The notes beneath the pieces were generated by a model that did not search any database, had not been told where the DNA came from, and saw only the letters and a list, made by a program, of their open reading frames with translations. A DNA stretch of 64,000 nucleotides from Quillaja saponaria (lineage: Eukaryota; Streptophyta; Magnoliopsida; Fabales; Quillajaceae), in NCBI GenBank assembly GCA_029379385.1, contig CM055617.1, forward strand, positions 744,001-808,000. The letters are read 5' to 3'. Made by a program: the position numbers and the translations under genes. This document shows, one piece after another, positions 41,330 through 54,828 of this stretch; the first letter of the stretch is position 1, and each line of letters opens with the position of its first letter.

Positions 41330-44300
41330 CCTATCTTCGAATTTGACACTGTTTAGAATTGAGGCTGCTTTGCTTTTCCCCGTGTTTTATTCCCAAATGG
41401 ATAATTTACTTCTTTTGTCATTTTTCAATTTTCTCAGGAAAATCACAAAAAGAAAATACTATTTTCCCATGAAAATATTTAGTGCCTGTGCGTAAAACAA
41501 AATATCTTATAACTGAATCTCATGGCGATTCTCAATAATGCTCGCAGCCCACTATGAGATGTTTCCGACCCAAAATGCTTTGTTGGACCAAGTTGGATGA
41601 TCCATTAAATCTCTTATTTCTTCTTCTTTGGTCCATAAATCTATTGAGATCAGCAATAGGTACTAATGACAGTGCAACGTTCAAAAAAAAATAAAAGATA
41701 GTATAAAACATTTCGGTTGATTCTTAATTATGTAGTATTTGACAACAAAATGATAGTTTAAATTTATACTATTAGGGCTCGTTCGGTATATCGTATATGA
41801 ATATATAATATAATAGGTACATATTTATATTATTATTATACAGTTTTTTTGTTATTTCTTTCCTGATTGTATAATTTTATATTGTTAAATATAATATAAA
41901 AGGAGGTCGACAATAAAAACTTATATTATTACGTTGTTACTAAACATTGTATAAATAATCTTACGTACTATCATTTTATTCCTATAAAATGCGTCAAACA
42001 TCAAACAACAAACAAACCCTTAAATTTTATTATTTATCTATTTTAATGGTGAAAGAGAACGGTATAATTAATTTCATATAACTTTTGTCTTATCAGATGT
42101 GAGGTTATGAGTTAACAACATTATGATGATTTTTTTAATAATTAATCCAAAACCAAGAATATAATGAATGAGAGCCAAGGTAAGTGGCTTTAATTAATCT
42201 TTTACCCGACCCATCAGTGATAAGATTAGACATGAACCAGTCTCCCTACTGCACTCACTCATTCAGGGTCTCAAAAAAATAAAGAATGTTCACAAAAATC
42301 CAACACAGATAGAATAATCCATACCTAAAATTCTTTACTAATGGAGCTTGCAGTGGACCTATTTATAATTATTACATGTAAAAGGACTCCTTTTTAACAC
42401 TGCTACTAGTGCTTTTTCATTGAAAAGTAATTTACAATTCACAAAGGATGGAAAATTGAAGAAAATTTGAGAACATGAAGAGCTTTGCAAGTAGTTGAAC
42501 TAAAAAAAAAAAAAGTATATTCCATTTCAGATCCAAACTCAGACTCAAGCATGATTCTCAACTCAAGAAAAATAATTCTTTCATTTTGAACTCGTATTAT
42601 TAAAATTTCGAATCAAATACGAACTGAAGTGAATCTAAGATTTAATATATCTTACACGTAAGCGAGCATTAGTTTAAAAAATGAGTTGTCAAGTTGCAAA
42701 TTTGGTCAAGGTAGGTAGTGATGATGGATGATGATGTGGTACCCCCCACTATCAAATCCCATATATGCCAACCTTTGGCACAAGCAATCATATATCATTT
42801 ATGTGGGGGATTGGCTATTTCTTCATCCATCAAATATGAAGAAAGGTCACACTCACTTGACATCTCCATGCATACCCCCCACAACATATGGTGCAAATCA
42901 TTGTTGACACACATGATTCACAGTATACTAAAATTGATTCGTCTTCACATTTTATTTTACTTTATTAGAGTTTGAAACCAGTACATATACTTGTTATCGG
43001 ATTAAAAAAATAAATTAAATGATATACTATTATGTATACTCTACACACGTGTAGCGTTTAATTATCCATTGCAAAGGAAGGAGATAAAATAAGCGAAAGT
43101 GTAGGAGAACATGGAAAAGGAGTAGTAGTGCTTGGGGAACAATGCTTTCCCAACTTTTTCACTACCATGTTGCAGCCAATCCCGATTCTTTTTTCCATAA
43201 CTCGACACACAAAAATCCAAATGCAATATTGGTCATGGTTGTTAGTGATCTCATTGCCCTCTTTGCAGGTTCATTTATTTTATTATATATATATATTTAA
43301 GAAGATGAGAAGGTGGGCATGCAGTCTTAAGGGCCTAAAACCTTTCTTGTTTGTGGGTGTATGCCATGGCCTATTGGGATTGGAAGGTTTTGGAAATGGT
43401 CAAAGCTGAAATGTATCTCCCAACCCCTTTTGACAATATTACTTTTGTGATTTGGGATTCCCATCCTTTTCACTCCTTTATAATTGAAAGAGAAAGTTTT
43501 GGCAGGTTACAGCAGCAAGCCAAATCCATTTCATCATTTTGCGGCACACACTTTGTTACTATAGAACCGTTTAGTTTGGCGGTAAGATGAAAATTACATT
43601 TGAGACCTCAGTCTTAACTTCACTATCTATTAGACTAGTTTAAAATTATAATTTGTGATTATAGTCTAAAAAATAAATTTATGTACAAATTAGCAAAAGA
43701 ATAGTACTTTGACAATTGAAAAATAAAAAACACGTTTGAAAAAATTATTAAAAAAATAAGTAGACACATTTAAAATTACAATTATCACTTCTGAAATATA
43801 TATTTGTATTAGTAAAAATGAGATTCACTTATATTGACGTGAATATGATAGTTGGAATTGGAGATAAGGGTGAAATTTTAGGGAAAGCCTAAGGGTAAAA
43901 AAAGAAACAAAAATGTTTGGGCCGTTTCACGAACACGCATCCTAAGATGCCTAAGACACGGGCCGCTGGACTAAACGGCATCTATATCAACTCAAAACTC
44001 GACTCATTTTTAAATAAATTTGATTTAAATTGTAAGAATCGAGTTCAATGCAAATATGAAATCACTTACATAATTTTGTGATAATCTGACTAGCTTAATT
44101 TATTTTATTCTATTGATGATATTCTATGTTTTTATATGATTAATTTGCAAATCGTTTAATCACAAAGCGTTGAATCAAATTGCATCCTAACCGTGGGGGC
44201 TTTGTTTTCTTTTCTTTTTTTGTTTGTATAATATAATTAAGAAGGAAAACAATGCATTAATTAGAATGCAAGTTTTGCTTGTATGTGTCCTCATACCCTT

Positions 44301-45760
44301 TTACTGCAAAGTGCATTATTTTCATTCATAGATGTTCAACCTTAGACCTCATTTTCCAAACATGTGGTTCTTAAAAGATGAGAGAAACCGTAAACTTAAT
44401 TGTTGGTTACATGCTTCTAAGCAACGTTTCAAGAAGTTCTCTAGCTAAAGTTTTGTTAGAAACATCGCCAATGATTTCAATATATTAAATTTTCGTTTGT
44501 TGAGATATCTTGATTATGATTTGGTAGTAAATCATAATTAAACTCACCTTATAAATTTTAAATTTTAATATTTGAATCTCAAAAATATTATCAGAATATT
44601 CAAGAGAGGAGTCTTTAAGGAACCAGAAAAGGTCATAATCCTCTAAATTTTTTGAAAAATATTAATATTATATTTTAAAATTAATTTTAGTTTTTTATTT
44701 TTTCTTATTTAATACCATGGCCAATAAAAAGTAAAAACTGAATAACATTTCTATTGTTTATACTACAATACTAATATGTTAAAATTTAAAACCTCATAGA
44801 TAATAAGATTCTTATAAAACATTTATTTAAGATTTCTCTTGTCTCCATCCAGTAATTTGTAGCCAACCACCAAAAAGAATTTTGAGTAAATCTCTCTCGA
44901 CATTAGAAATGAGCTATTATTCAGATTTAAAAGAGAGAATAGATTTTTGTCAAAAAAATAAGTAAAACTTTATTTTAAAGATTTTATTATTAAACCCAAA
45001 GTATATAAAAAATTAATATAATTTGAATTTCTTTTTATTTCAAATTTGTCTTTCTAGACAATTACTAAGTGTATCTAATATTGATATAAAAGAATTCTTT
45101 TTCTATTCTTGATCAGCAAAATTTCAGAATTAAACAAGTAAGTATATACTATTTTTAATTTTTAAATATATTTTTTTATTTATGTTTTATTATTAATTTA
45201 AAATAAATAACTAAGAAAAAAATGTCAATATCAATTTATTAATTTAAAATAGCGTCGATTATAATTCTAGATTTTATTTAAGTAGCTCAACATATATTTA
45301 AAAGATATTTATTTTGAGCTTTTAAAATATATAGCTTATAAATTTTTATTAATTATTAAATTACTTATAAAATAAATTTGCTATTATTGTAATTAAATAT
45401 ATAAAATTTAGTCAGTTCTCAAAAATAAATGTATATCTCTACTACTAATAATTCGTATTTTATACCACAAATACACTTGAGAGGCTAAGAGATTCTTTCT
45501 TTGTAAACAAATTTCCTTTATAATTTCAATTATGAACAAGGCATAGTTGCTAATTCACCACAAAACACAAAAACTAAGCCAAAAAACAAAGGAAAACCAA
45601 TTTTCCCCAACAAGAATTAAATGAATTTTCTTTTTCCTCCGTTAACTAACAAAACTTTCTTTTTATTTACAAATTTTCTGAGGCTCCAAACAACTCCCCA
45701 ATACGAAGAAAAAGAGAAAAGGAGAAAAGGAGAAAGAGTCAGCAACTGAAAATTTTTAAT
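41330..45760. other. Intergenic, PUMPKIN to PUB
   Basis: 4.4 kb of very AT-rich sequence. The open frames at 42718-42975 and 43128-43590 lack domains and typical coding composition. A short TA run occurs near 43280. No gene seen. Confidence 0.6.
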
Positions 45761-45768
45761 TTCAATTT

Positions 45769-47016
45769 TCAAAAGGGCATAATATGTGTAGTCTTAGTAT
45801 CGTAGCACGAAAGACAAGATTTTGAGTTCACCCGGAAAATCTTGAGCAAATCGGCCGACATTTGCCGGATAGCCGGCGAACAATTGCTTTGCATCAGAAG
45901 TAATATCTTAGTCAAACCATTTGCTTTTGTCACCGCCTCTTGTGCTTTCTGATCTCTGGAAAGATAACAAACACTCCATAGTATCGTCACCGCGTGCTCT
46001 GTCGCCATGAACGACACTTTCAATGCTTTCTGTAATATCGCCGGCACACATACAGGGTCCTCACAAATCTCTGATCTGCCTTCCTTGCAAGACGACACCG
46101 TTTCAAGCAGTTTCAGTACTTTCTCTGATATCGAAATGCTGGAATTCGATTCCGAGAGTAATTTTGAGAAAATCTTGATAGCTCCGAGTTGAGCTAATTT
46201 GATTTTGATGCGTCTTGGAATTGAGATTGATATCAAGCACGACAATCCGGCTTCGATTAGAGCCTGATCATTTTCCGGCATAATTATTGTCACCAATTCG
46301 GTGATTAAGCCATCTTTTCCGGCTATCAAGAGCTTCGATTCGGCGTCAATTGCAACTGATTGCAAAACCCTAACGGATGCAATTTTAGAATCCGTGCTAC
46401 CTTGTTGCAGAACCAGAAGCAGAGAAGCTAAGCAATTGCTCTGGCTCTTAAACATCAAATTCTTTAATTGTTCAGAGTCTTCGAGTTTACTTAAAACCAA
46501 ATCTGAAATCCTAACAACTTGTTCAAGAAATTCAATTCTCACACTCACTTCACCATCGACATTGTCGAGAAAACGAACAAGCATAGGCAAGAACCCTTCC
46601 AATTTGGCAAGGAACTTCCGGTTTTCTTCAGATTCCTCCGCGAAACGCACAAACTTCGATAGGGAATCCAATCGGTTCAGGTTCATGCTCTCAATGTCTC
46701 TGATAATCTCAACTACTTGGTCTTTCGATGGAACAGAGTTCTCCGCCGGAAACTCGTCCGAGTTAACTCGCTCACAAACCGAGTCAGACCAGAGCCTTAT
46801 AAGCCGTTGTAAGGTACGATTCGGAACGATTTCCTTGCTCTGTAGAATCTGCATAGTTGCCGGACAGGTGTTGTTGCCGTTATCGAGCCAGCGTTGGATA
46901 TTGGAACGGTCATATGTTACTCCGGTGCAGAGACTCACAGGGGATTTCATCACATCCAGCGATATGGGACACCTAAACAAGCTCGGGATTGTGATGCAAA
47001 GGTCTTCCTTCACCAT
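45769..47016 (-). CDS. PUB28: U-box E3 ubiquitin ligase with ARM repeats (PUB27/PUB28 type)
   Basis: Intronless, 415 aa. Starting at MVKEDLCITIP, the U-box spans about residues 9-80: LFRCPISLDVMKSPVSLCTG, VTYDRSNIQRWLDNGNNTCP and the IVPNRTLQRLI tail. It recruits an E2 for ubiquitin transfer. The remainder is alpha-helical ARM-like repeat sequence (for example LVTIIMPENDQALIEAGLSC and EKVLKLLETVSSC). The C-terminus SCLSCYDTKTTHIMPF is characteristic of the PUB20-28 (CMPG) subgroup, which includes elicitor-induced ligases. The start at 47016 is preferred over the longer in-frame extension to 47247 because it begins directly before the family N-terminus. Choice between PUB27 and PUB28 cannot be made without a tree. 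Confidence 0.94.
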   Translation of the reverse strand: MVKEDLCITIPSLFRCPISLDVMKSPVSLCTGVTYDRSNIQRWLDNGNNTCPATMQILQSKEIVPNRTLQRLIRLWSDSVCERVNSDEFPAENSVPSKDQVVEIIRDIESMNLNRLDSLSKFVRFAEESEENRKFLAKLEGFLPMLVRFLDNVDGEVSVRIEFLEQVVRISDLVLSKLEDSEQLKNLMFKSQSNCLASLLLVLQQGSTDSKIASVRVLQSVAIDAESKLLIAGKDGLITELVTIIMPENDQALIEAGLSCLISISIPRRIKIKLAQLGAIKIFSKLLSESNSSISISEKVLKLLETVSSCKEGRSEICEDPVCVPAILQKALKVSFMATEHAVTILWSVCYLSRDQKAQEAVTKANGLTKILLLMQSNCSPAIRQMSADLLKIFRVNSKSCLSCYDTKTTHIMPF

Positions 47017-47241
47017 GGTGAATCGCCGTTTGGCCGGAGAGAAATTGCAAGAGAAAAAGAAAATGGCAGAGCGATAGAGACAGATGAGAAAGAAGTAGGA
47101 ATGAAGATTTGGAGAAGACAAGTGAAGAGTGCGTACGTTTAAAGGAGAGAGAGTTAAAAGGTCTACGGTGACGTCAGCATTGTTAGAAATCTGTTTTGGA
47201 TTTTTGTTAATAAGTATTCTTTGCCTTCGCTTTTGGTCTTT

Positions 47242-47247
47242 GGTCAA
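47242..47247 (-). promoter_or_regulatory. W-box (TTGACC) upstream of PUB
   Basis: TTGACC on the minus strand about 230 bp upstream of the PUB start codon. WRKY factors bind this core, and the CMPG subgroup is known for elicitor induction. A G-box CACGTG lies further upstream at 47392-47397. Both are short motifs and could be chance. Confidence 0.35.
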
Positions 47248-47399
47248 TGGGAGGTGGTTTTAGTTCTCGTAGTACAGTTTGAGGAAGTGATCCTCTGTGT
47301 TGCGTGTAATCTCAGTTGATGTTACAACCGTTTGAATATCAGTTGAGAATAATCTTATCTGTGATGGACGGCTGTGATTAGTAGTGGGTCACACGTGCG

Positions 47400-50300
47400 T
47401 GGAGAGGGAAGTGGGGGAGAGTGTATAATAAATTATTATGATGAGGAGGAGGAGAACGTGGGGTGGTGGGGACCACTATGCAATGAGAATTTTAAGTGTG
47501 TGTGGTTGGGCCCACATATGGTTCCATTGGTCGCCTTGATTACATCATTTTTAAGTTAGAGGAATCTAACAAGAGAATAGAGCGGAAACTTTGATTACAT
47601 CATCCTTCAGTAATTTAACTTCTATGATTTATAAACTAAAATAAATTTTCTTAAATTCAAGTTATATATGTAATATATATATTTAATACAAGGCATAGAA
47701 GGTAAAAAAAAAAAAAAAGAGTTAAATTCAAATTATGACTATTCTTGAAATTTATAAAATATTATAATCAACTTTTTATACAAAAATATTGTGCTTCATT
47801 TATTTCACACCAAAAATTAAATTTAAATATATATATATATATAACATGAGTTTTTGAATGGCAATGTTGGATGTTTTAGTGGGTAATAGAAGTTTGATGG
47901 TCAAAATAAAAAAAGTTGGATGATGTTTTACAACTAATTTCTTACTTATCTACCAACAAGTTAGGTTTTTTGTTTTTTAGATTCGTTGTAAAAGCTAATT
48001 ATCTCTCTTTTCATAAATTTTTAATTCCAATTGAAGGCATAATTAAATTCTAAATCTTGTAACGAAGTTAAAGCAACTATTACATTTACCCAATTGGTTT
48101 TGTATTAGCTTTTTAATCATTACATATAACCATAGGTGATATTGTGATAATTGCACCGAAAGCAAGCACATAATTTCATTTTGTGATAATGGCACCCAAA
48201 ATGAGAAAATGTATATATTTTTCATTTTGGGTATTTGGGTATTTGGGCCCAAATTGAAAATGGGCTGAAGAGATCATGTTTATGCATGGGTGGGCTTGAA
48301 TTTCAACTATTGCTTTTTTTCTTTTTTTTTTTCCCTCCTAAGAAAGTGTACTTTTTTTAGTAGGTTAGGTTGAATTTGGGGTTCAGTTAAGAAGCTCCAT
48401 GCTCCCATGAATACCATCATCTGACTCAACTTATATTTTTCAGTAATTGGATATAAAATTAATCACAAGTTCTTCTCCTTGTTTTGCCATTTTAGGTTGT
48501 ATCATTATTACTTGATATATTGAAGGTTTCTAAATTCCCTCTTATCATTTATTATGAATGGATGAATATATAAATCAAAGTCATGAATTCATGATCCTTG
48601 TCAAAATTAACAAAAATTTAGTAATTGACATGACTATTTTGTTTTTATCATATTTGTATTAAAAAATATTTGGTAATTAATATGAATATCCTATTTCTAT
48701 CGTGCTTGTACAATATAAACCAAATTTATAATATTTTTTTCTCGAAAAAAAAGAAGAAAGAAAGTAAAAATCATCATCTTATTCACTTCCTCTCACCTAA
48801 ATGTACAATTGAAAGCGTGAATCATGAAAGCTAAAATGGAAAGTAAAAAGAAAAAAATGTGACATATACAACAGGCTGTAAAATTTCTTGTGTGTGTTCT
48901 ATAAGCTTTGTCACACAGACAGAGATATTATTTGATTTAATGATGGGGGCTATTCAATCAAATCAAAGGGACAATCTTTGTTGACAAATCAAAAGATGAA
49001 TATCAATTCAGGGACTGTGCATATTGTCCTTCTCATTTTTATTTTGGGATTCATGCATGTTTTCATGTTTTCTTTCATGGTAGGACAACCTTTTTTTTGT
49101 TAATTATATATATTATATATATATATGGATTCCTTCATTCGGATCCAATGGTCAATTCATTGCTAAAATGAATGTGATATTGATTCATGAAGAAGAAATA
49201 GACTTCAATTCATTCAACTTTATACAACAAATTAAAAAAGTGAGTGATGTATACCAAACTAAGTGCAAGTTTTGAAGCAACTGACATTTGTAATTGTTTC
49301 CAAACAAAATATTAAATTGAATAAATAACTTTGAAGTATAAGAAACAAATATTATATACAATTGTAAAATGATAATCTCAATCTCAAATTTGGAAGATCA
49401 AAAAATAATGGAAAACATAGTGTAACTTTCTAGATATGTATTTGTGATGTGTGGTGTAGATATATCATGAGTTTCATATTAATATGTATATTGAATTGAT
49501 TTGACTTAAAGTATATTAGTTTGAATTTTAGAACGTGATTAATGTAATTATGTATTTAACCTTATTTTAAGCTTAGGTTCAATATTATAGATATCTTCGA
49601 AATATCAATCAAGACAAACACAGGTCAATTTAACTATCTGGATTATATAAATAATTTTGTTGTTATTATATATTGAGTTATATATTTAGTCCAAATTATA
49701 CAAAGAGACTGATTTGAGCTCTCTTGACAACTATTTGTTGCTGCTAATCTTCAGTGCTTTTTTTTTCTTCTTCATTAAATGGGGGTCTTAACCTAACTTT
49801 ATCTAACAAGTAACAACCTTAGGTAAAAGGTGGATCACTGCCTCACTGACTTGAAAACAGGGGATGGGGGGCTCTCTCTGTTTCTTTCCATGTCTCTATC
49901 TCACTCTGGCTCTAGTAAAAGGAGAAGCAGTAGGCAATTGTTCAAAGTTGAAAGAGTGAGGAAGATGTACAAACTACAAAGTACCTACAATTTGATATTT
50001 GTTTACTTCCTGCTGATGCACAATGACAGGCAATTCAGTCCCTTCATTGAATTAGGGGAATGGGTTAAAAAGACAGAGGAAGTGAAAAAAACAGAGGGGA
50101 GACCTTCAAATCAAAGCCTACAAAAGCTATAGTTTCAAAAAGAACAAGTTTTCCTGTAATGGTGTAGTGGGTCTAAAACAACAGTACCTAATTTCGTAGT
50201 CCACCATTAATAGGTACTGGGCCAAACACCCACCTAACCCCACAAAAAGAAAGATGACATAACAGAACACCCTTTTGCTTCATCTCAAGAAACCCAATTT

Positions 50301-50570
50301 TTTTTCCTTCTCTTTTTTTTGTTTTTATTTTTCAAAAACAATCATTTTCTCTCTCTCTTTTTTTTTGAAATTTTATTTTTTAAAGATAAGAACCAAGTCT
50401 AACACATAAAGACCCATTTCAAAAAGCTTGTTTCTTCAGGCTTTTCAACTTTCTGCTTCTAAACATTAATTCTATTGTAGAAGCATCTGACTTCTTTTGA
50501 CTCAATCTCTTTTTCTTTCTCTTCCTCCTTCTCTTTTGCTCAAATTACACAAGCAAACAATTTCCAAACT
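47400..50570. other. Intergenic, shared upstream region of PUB and the IDA-like gene
   Basis: The divergent genes PUB (minus) and IDL (plus) flank it. AT-rich, with TA microsatellites at about 47826-47842 and 49108-49127. The open frame at 49830-50132 has no recognisable domain and sits in the distal IDL upstream region. Confidence 0.6.
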
Positions 50571-50582
50571 CAGCTGCTCAAA

Positions 50583-50589
50583 TATAAAA
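50583..50589 (+). promoter_or_regulatory. TATA box of the IDA-like gene
   Basis: tataaaa lies about 150 bp upstream of the ATG at 50739. This predicts a start near 50615 and a CT-rich leader of about 125 nt, a plausible geometry. Confidence 0.5.
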
Positions 50590-50738
50590 CAGAGCACACA
50601 CAGCTCTGCATTTCAATTATCCATGTTTGTTGTTCTGTCCAACTTTTTCACATCAGCTTCCTCAAAGAATTAGAGCTTCAATTCTCCAAATTACTCAATC
50701 TCTAATTTCCACACTCTTTCTCCTTCTAGTATCACATA

Positions 50739-50969
50739 ATGGGTTTATGTAGAAGACCTCTAGTTCTACTTCTATGGCTGCTTTTGTTCATTTGCATAAC
50801 TGTTGATCACTGCCATGGCTCAAGAACCACTAATGTTTTCGAAGTTAATCCAAAACCTCAGTACATTGGCCACTTCTTTGGATTCTTGCCAAGAAGGATG
50901 CCTATACCTTATTCTGGTCCTTCAAGGAAACACAATGATATTGGCTTAAAAAATTGGAGATCACCCTGA
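50739..50969 (+). CDS. IDL: IDA-like (IDL) signalling peptide precursor
   Basis: Intronless, 76 aa. A cleavable signal peptide covers about residues 1-27 (basic MGLCRRP, then a Leu-rich core, then HCHGS). A short variable spacer follows, then the conserved C-terminal EPIP region FFGFLPRRMPIPYSGPSRKH. The mature dodecamer core corresponds to PIPPSAPSKRHN of IDA, here PIPYSGPSRKHN. IDA/IDL peptides are secreted and signal through HAESA-type receptor kinases in abscission, lateral root emergence and defence. The position next to a PUB27/28-type gene matches the Arabidopsis IDL2 and IDL3 loci as I remember them. Confidence 0.93.
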   Translation: MGLCRRPLVLLLWLLLFICITVDHCHGSRTTNVFEVNPKPQYIGHFFGFLPRRMPIPYSGPSRKHNDIGLKNWRSP

Positions 50970-53900
50970 AGAAGATGCAGAGCAGAACATTTTTGGGGAA
51001 CAAAGGTGACTGGGTTTTGTTTTTGTTTTAATTTTCTTCATTAAGAAACAACAATGAGATGAAGGACAATGTACATGAGGTTGTTAATGGGTAACTAATT
51101 GTGGTATGTTTGATTATATTGCTTTTTTATTTTTGTTTTAGGGGATGTAATGGGTATGATCTCCTGCTTAATTCATCTCCTTTTTACTCAGGGGATGACT
51201 GTCCATAACTGTTGAATCTTAATTTTTGATGTGTGCATCAGATTATTGTAGACAATGATCAACAGCTTGACAGAAAGAATTGTAGTTAGTTTGGGAAATT
51301 CTTGTGGTTCATATGCTTTGTGATTAAGTTGTCTTACTGAGAAAGTATGATACATGCAAATAGGAACTGCTTGTTACTTAAATTTTTTGTTTTGTTTCTG
51401 GTTTTAATTAAATAGATAAAAACATGTTAATGCGAATCACATACCAGATGTATTATAATATATATAAAAGCACTAATGCATCCGATTCCATTAGAATTCT
51501 ACTATTAAACAAGAAAACAAAATTTCAGGGAATAAGGGGGTTGGATAATGCTGGCATAAAACATTGTCTTGTTGAAATTTCTAGTACATGATTCTACTGA
51601 ATTCAGGTAAAGATGATATCATATTCCTGTACCATCACAGGCTCAGTATGTAGATACAGATGAAGATGATGATGAATTGCCCAAAAGATGGGCTGAAATT
51701 TATCATTTCATGTTATCATAACATCTTCCAATTTGGAAAGCATCCATTAATTGAGAGAATGGAAATACTGTTTTTTCTTTTTTGGTTCCATTGGATTCCA
51801 TTAATTGAAGGGAAATTATGAGAAAGAAAAAAACAAAATTCATGAGAGCAGATGACAGATGATTTTTGTGGTATGATACTGAATACTTTTTTTTTTTTTT
51901 TTTTTTTTTGAGATGATATTAAATCTTCTTATTTTATTAAAGTAGAAAATTCTTAATTTAAACTTTATTTTTAATAATTGTATAGTCAACTATCAAAACG
52001 GAACATGATCTTGCATCTCAATTAAAATAAAAAAATCAACTTCTTGTGCCAACACACTAAAGGAAAATTATCGAATTTACGATAAGAATATTAGAATATA
52101 CAAATAATTAAATGGGAAGTATGCACTACCAATTCAAGTTTCCAAAAGAGAAAATCATTTATAATCTAGCACATATAAAATAGGTATTAGTGATAATTAA
52201 TCCCACCAACATTAGGTGCCCAAAAAAGTTTGTTTAATTTGGATAAAAGTTAAAATTGAATTGTGCTTTAAATTAAAAATTATTCTAAATCATGATTTAA
52301 GAACATAAGCTGCATGCTTTTATGAGGTTTGTCGTTTAAAGAAGGGGAATGATGCAGATAAGACTGAAAATATATTGTTTAAATATAGCTTTTCACTATA
52401 TATATATTCCTTAAACTTTAGGGGATTTGATGATGTAATGCCCCTTACCTAAAAATCTATTTTTTTTTTTTTTTATTATTTGCCCATATCTCAATAATCT
52501 CTAACTCATGGTGGGTAAATTACTAATTAGGATTCTTTGCTAAATGCTAATCCCATTGCTAAAATTATGTAGGCCCATTGGGTGATAGATTTCTGTAAAG
52601 TCAATTTTTTGATATCACCAAATGTACTAGACCTTCATGATTACATTCATTTTGGCCTTATTTTGTTTTTTGTACATTGGAGTAGATATACACCTCAATG
52701 ATTAATCATGCAAGTCCTTTTTTTTTTTTTTTAAGAGGGGAAATGGAGAATAAAATCCATGTATGTCTTTCAAGAGAATTTCTTCTTAAATTTTTTGGAC
52801 AATAAGAATAATAGTTGTAACTAGATCTCTCAATGTCCTGATAGTTATATTTTAGTTAAATATTTTAAAGCTGCGAGAATTGTTTTTTAAAGTTTATTTG
52901 TTCAATTTAGCTTATTGATTTTAGGTTTATTGCTATTTTTTATAAATTTATGTCTTTATGATCTCAACGGGATTGAAATCTTAAATCATAATTTTTTTAA
53001 TTATTAGGGTATTTCTTTTATAACAAAAATATTGTCAAATAGTTCTTGTTAAAAGAATAATTTTTTAAGATATTAATTAGTTGAATGGGTGAAATATCTT
53101 GACATCTTTCTAATGATTTATGATTAAATTTCACATTTATCATACTAATTAGTTCAATCAAATCTTATTTAAAAGATACAAAACCGTATGCCATGAATGT
53201 AGAAATTATTGTCTTGGCTATTGGTAGCCAGCCCGGATGTGCCAACTTCTAGCTAGTACAACTAATTATTCTACCATGCTTGATTTTATAAATTCATGAT
53301 TAATTTCATTCAATAATTAAAACTTCAAATAATATCACTCTATATGTTGGTTTATCAATTTGTCAAAGACTCTTAATTTATATAACACCTGATGATTTAA
53401 GAAGATTCAGCAAGATCAAGACCAAAATTCAAGATTTGATACTTGACAAGTTATAATATTATTAATTATTTAATTTAGATTAATTCGTTGTATTATGATC
53501 TTGATTGTTAACAAAAAAAAAAATTTGACATTTGCAGTTTTTAATATTATACTTTTGTGAATTTTGTTTTAAAAGTATTTTTTTCAATCAACTTTGTCTT
53601 AAAATTTTCAAAGCTTTTCCAATGTATTCCTCAAGTTTAACATTGTTAGTATTTTAGACAAAAAATATTGATGTGGTTAAAAATATTTTATCGGATGACA
53701 AATGTATGTTGAGATGGAAAAAGAAGATAAAAATTATCCCTGAAATATAAATGTTTTTGTCAATTTCGTCTTAAAACTATCATTTTTGCACTCTTACTCT
53801 CTATTAAAAAAAATCTAAAAATATTATCAAGTTGCTGAATTTTTTGTTTGAATGTTCTAATTATGGCTAATCCTAATTTCCTAATTTTTAGTAAGAGATG

Positions 53901-54825
53901 ATGAAAATATAAGAGTAAGAGAGCAAGAGTTTTAAAACTTTCTGGATGAAATTGACGGAAAAATTATTTTTTGATAAAATTGACAAAAGTGTTATATTTT
54001 AGTTGTCATTCTGCCTAAAAATACCTACATATGAAAAAAAAAATAAAAAAAAATAGTCAACATTGTTAGTCAATGAGAGATTAGTGTAATTTTTAAAAAA
54101 TAGAGGGAGAAGTTTGCAATTAAACCAACATTTCCTCACGCGTGCTTAAAATGGGTACATAATTGAACTATTAAAACTGCGGCCCAAATCAATGGATGTG
54201 CAAAAAGCCCAAAACTATAATGGAGAACTTCCCATCATAGCAATGAAATTATGGTCCATAATTATTAATTTAGTAATGATAATATTAATACCCGAAAGTA
54301 AAGTTACATTCTCATGTAGGTGGGGAGGTAGGATTACATCAAATAAAGCTTCACAAAAAAAATGAAATTCTTAGTAATTACTGGCTGAAAGTGCTCACTC
54401 TGACAATGATATTCCATATGCTGAAATAATGTCACTAGATGATGCCAAATTGGTGGTGAGTCAATATTGCCATTAATGATGATGAGCAATCACTTGAAAT
54501 TAGCCAAGGTAAAATGATTGAATAGATTCTGTAATTAAACTGAAATTATAAATGAAAATGTTAGTACCATTGTAATCCAAATTATAATTGCAAATAAAAT
54601 CAGGTCCAAAAGTAGTCATAGGAAAACAGCCCCCAAGTTGTTCTCCCTCTTTCATTTCCCTTTTCTTGAGTAATTACACATGCTGCTGTAGTATTGCCAA
54701 CTAATTGTTGGCTAAACCGGGTTTTAAAACCAAAAAATTTTAACCCATCAAGAATCGACATGAGAATTTATCTCTCCACCCCTCATGTTCTTCCTCTTTA
54801 CCTCATTAAGAAAAAGTAAAACTTG
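50970..54825. other. Convergent intergenic region, IDL to TSK
   Basis: 3.9 kb of AT-rich sequence with a 23-nt T tract at 51887-51909 and others near 52450 and 52720. The IDL 3' UTR is at the left. No gene seen. Confidence 0.6.
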
Positions 54826-54828
54826 CAT

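Noticed and set aside
42718..43590. Three overlapping plus-strand open frames of 79-93 codons
   Set aside because: Low-complexity composition, mutually overlapping frames, no splice-supported extension and no recognisable family.
46301..47077. 258-codon plus-strand open frame
   Set aside because: It is antisense to the PUB U-box gene, which has clear domain structure; the overlapping frames at 46007 and 46894 are likewise shadows.
49830..50132. 100-codon open frame upstream of the IDL gene
   Set aside because: No recognisable domain, signal peptide or conserved motif, and it lies in the IDL distal upstream region.
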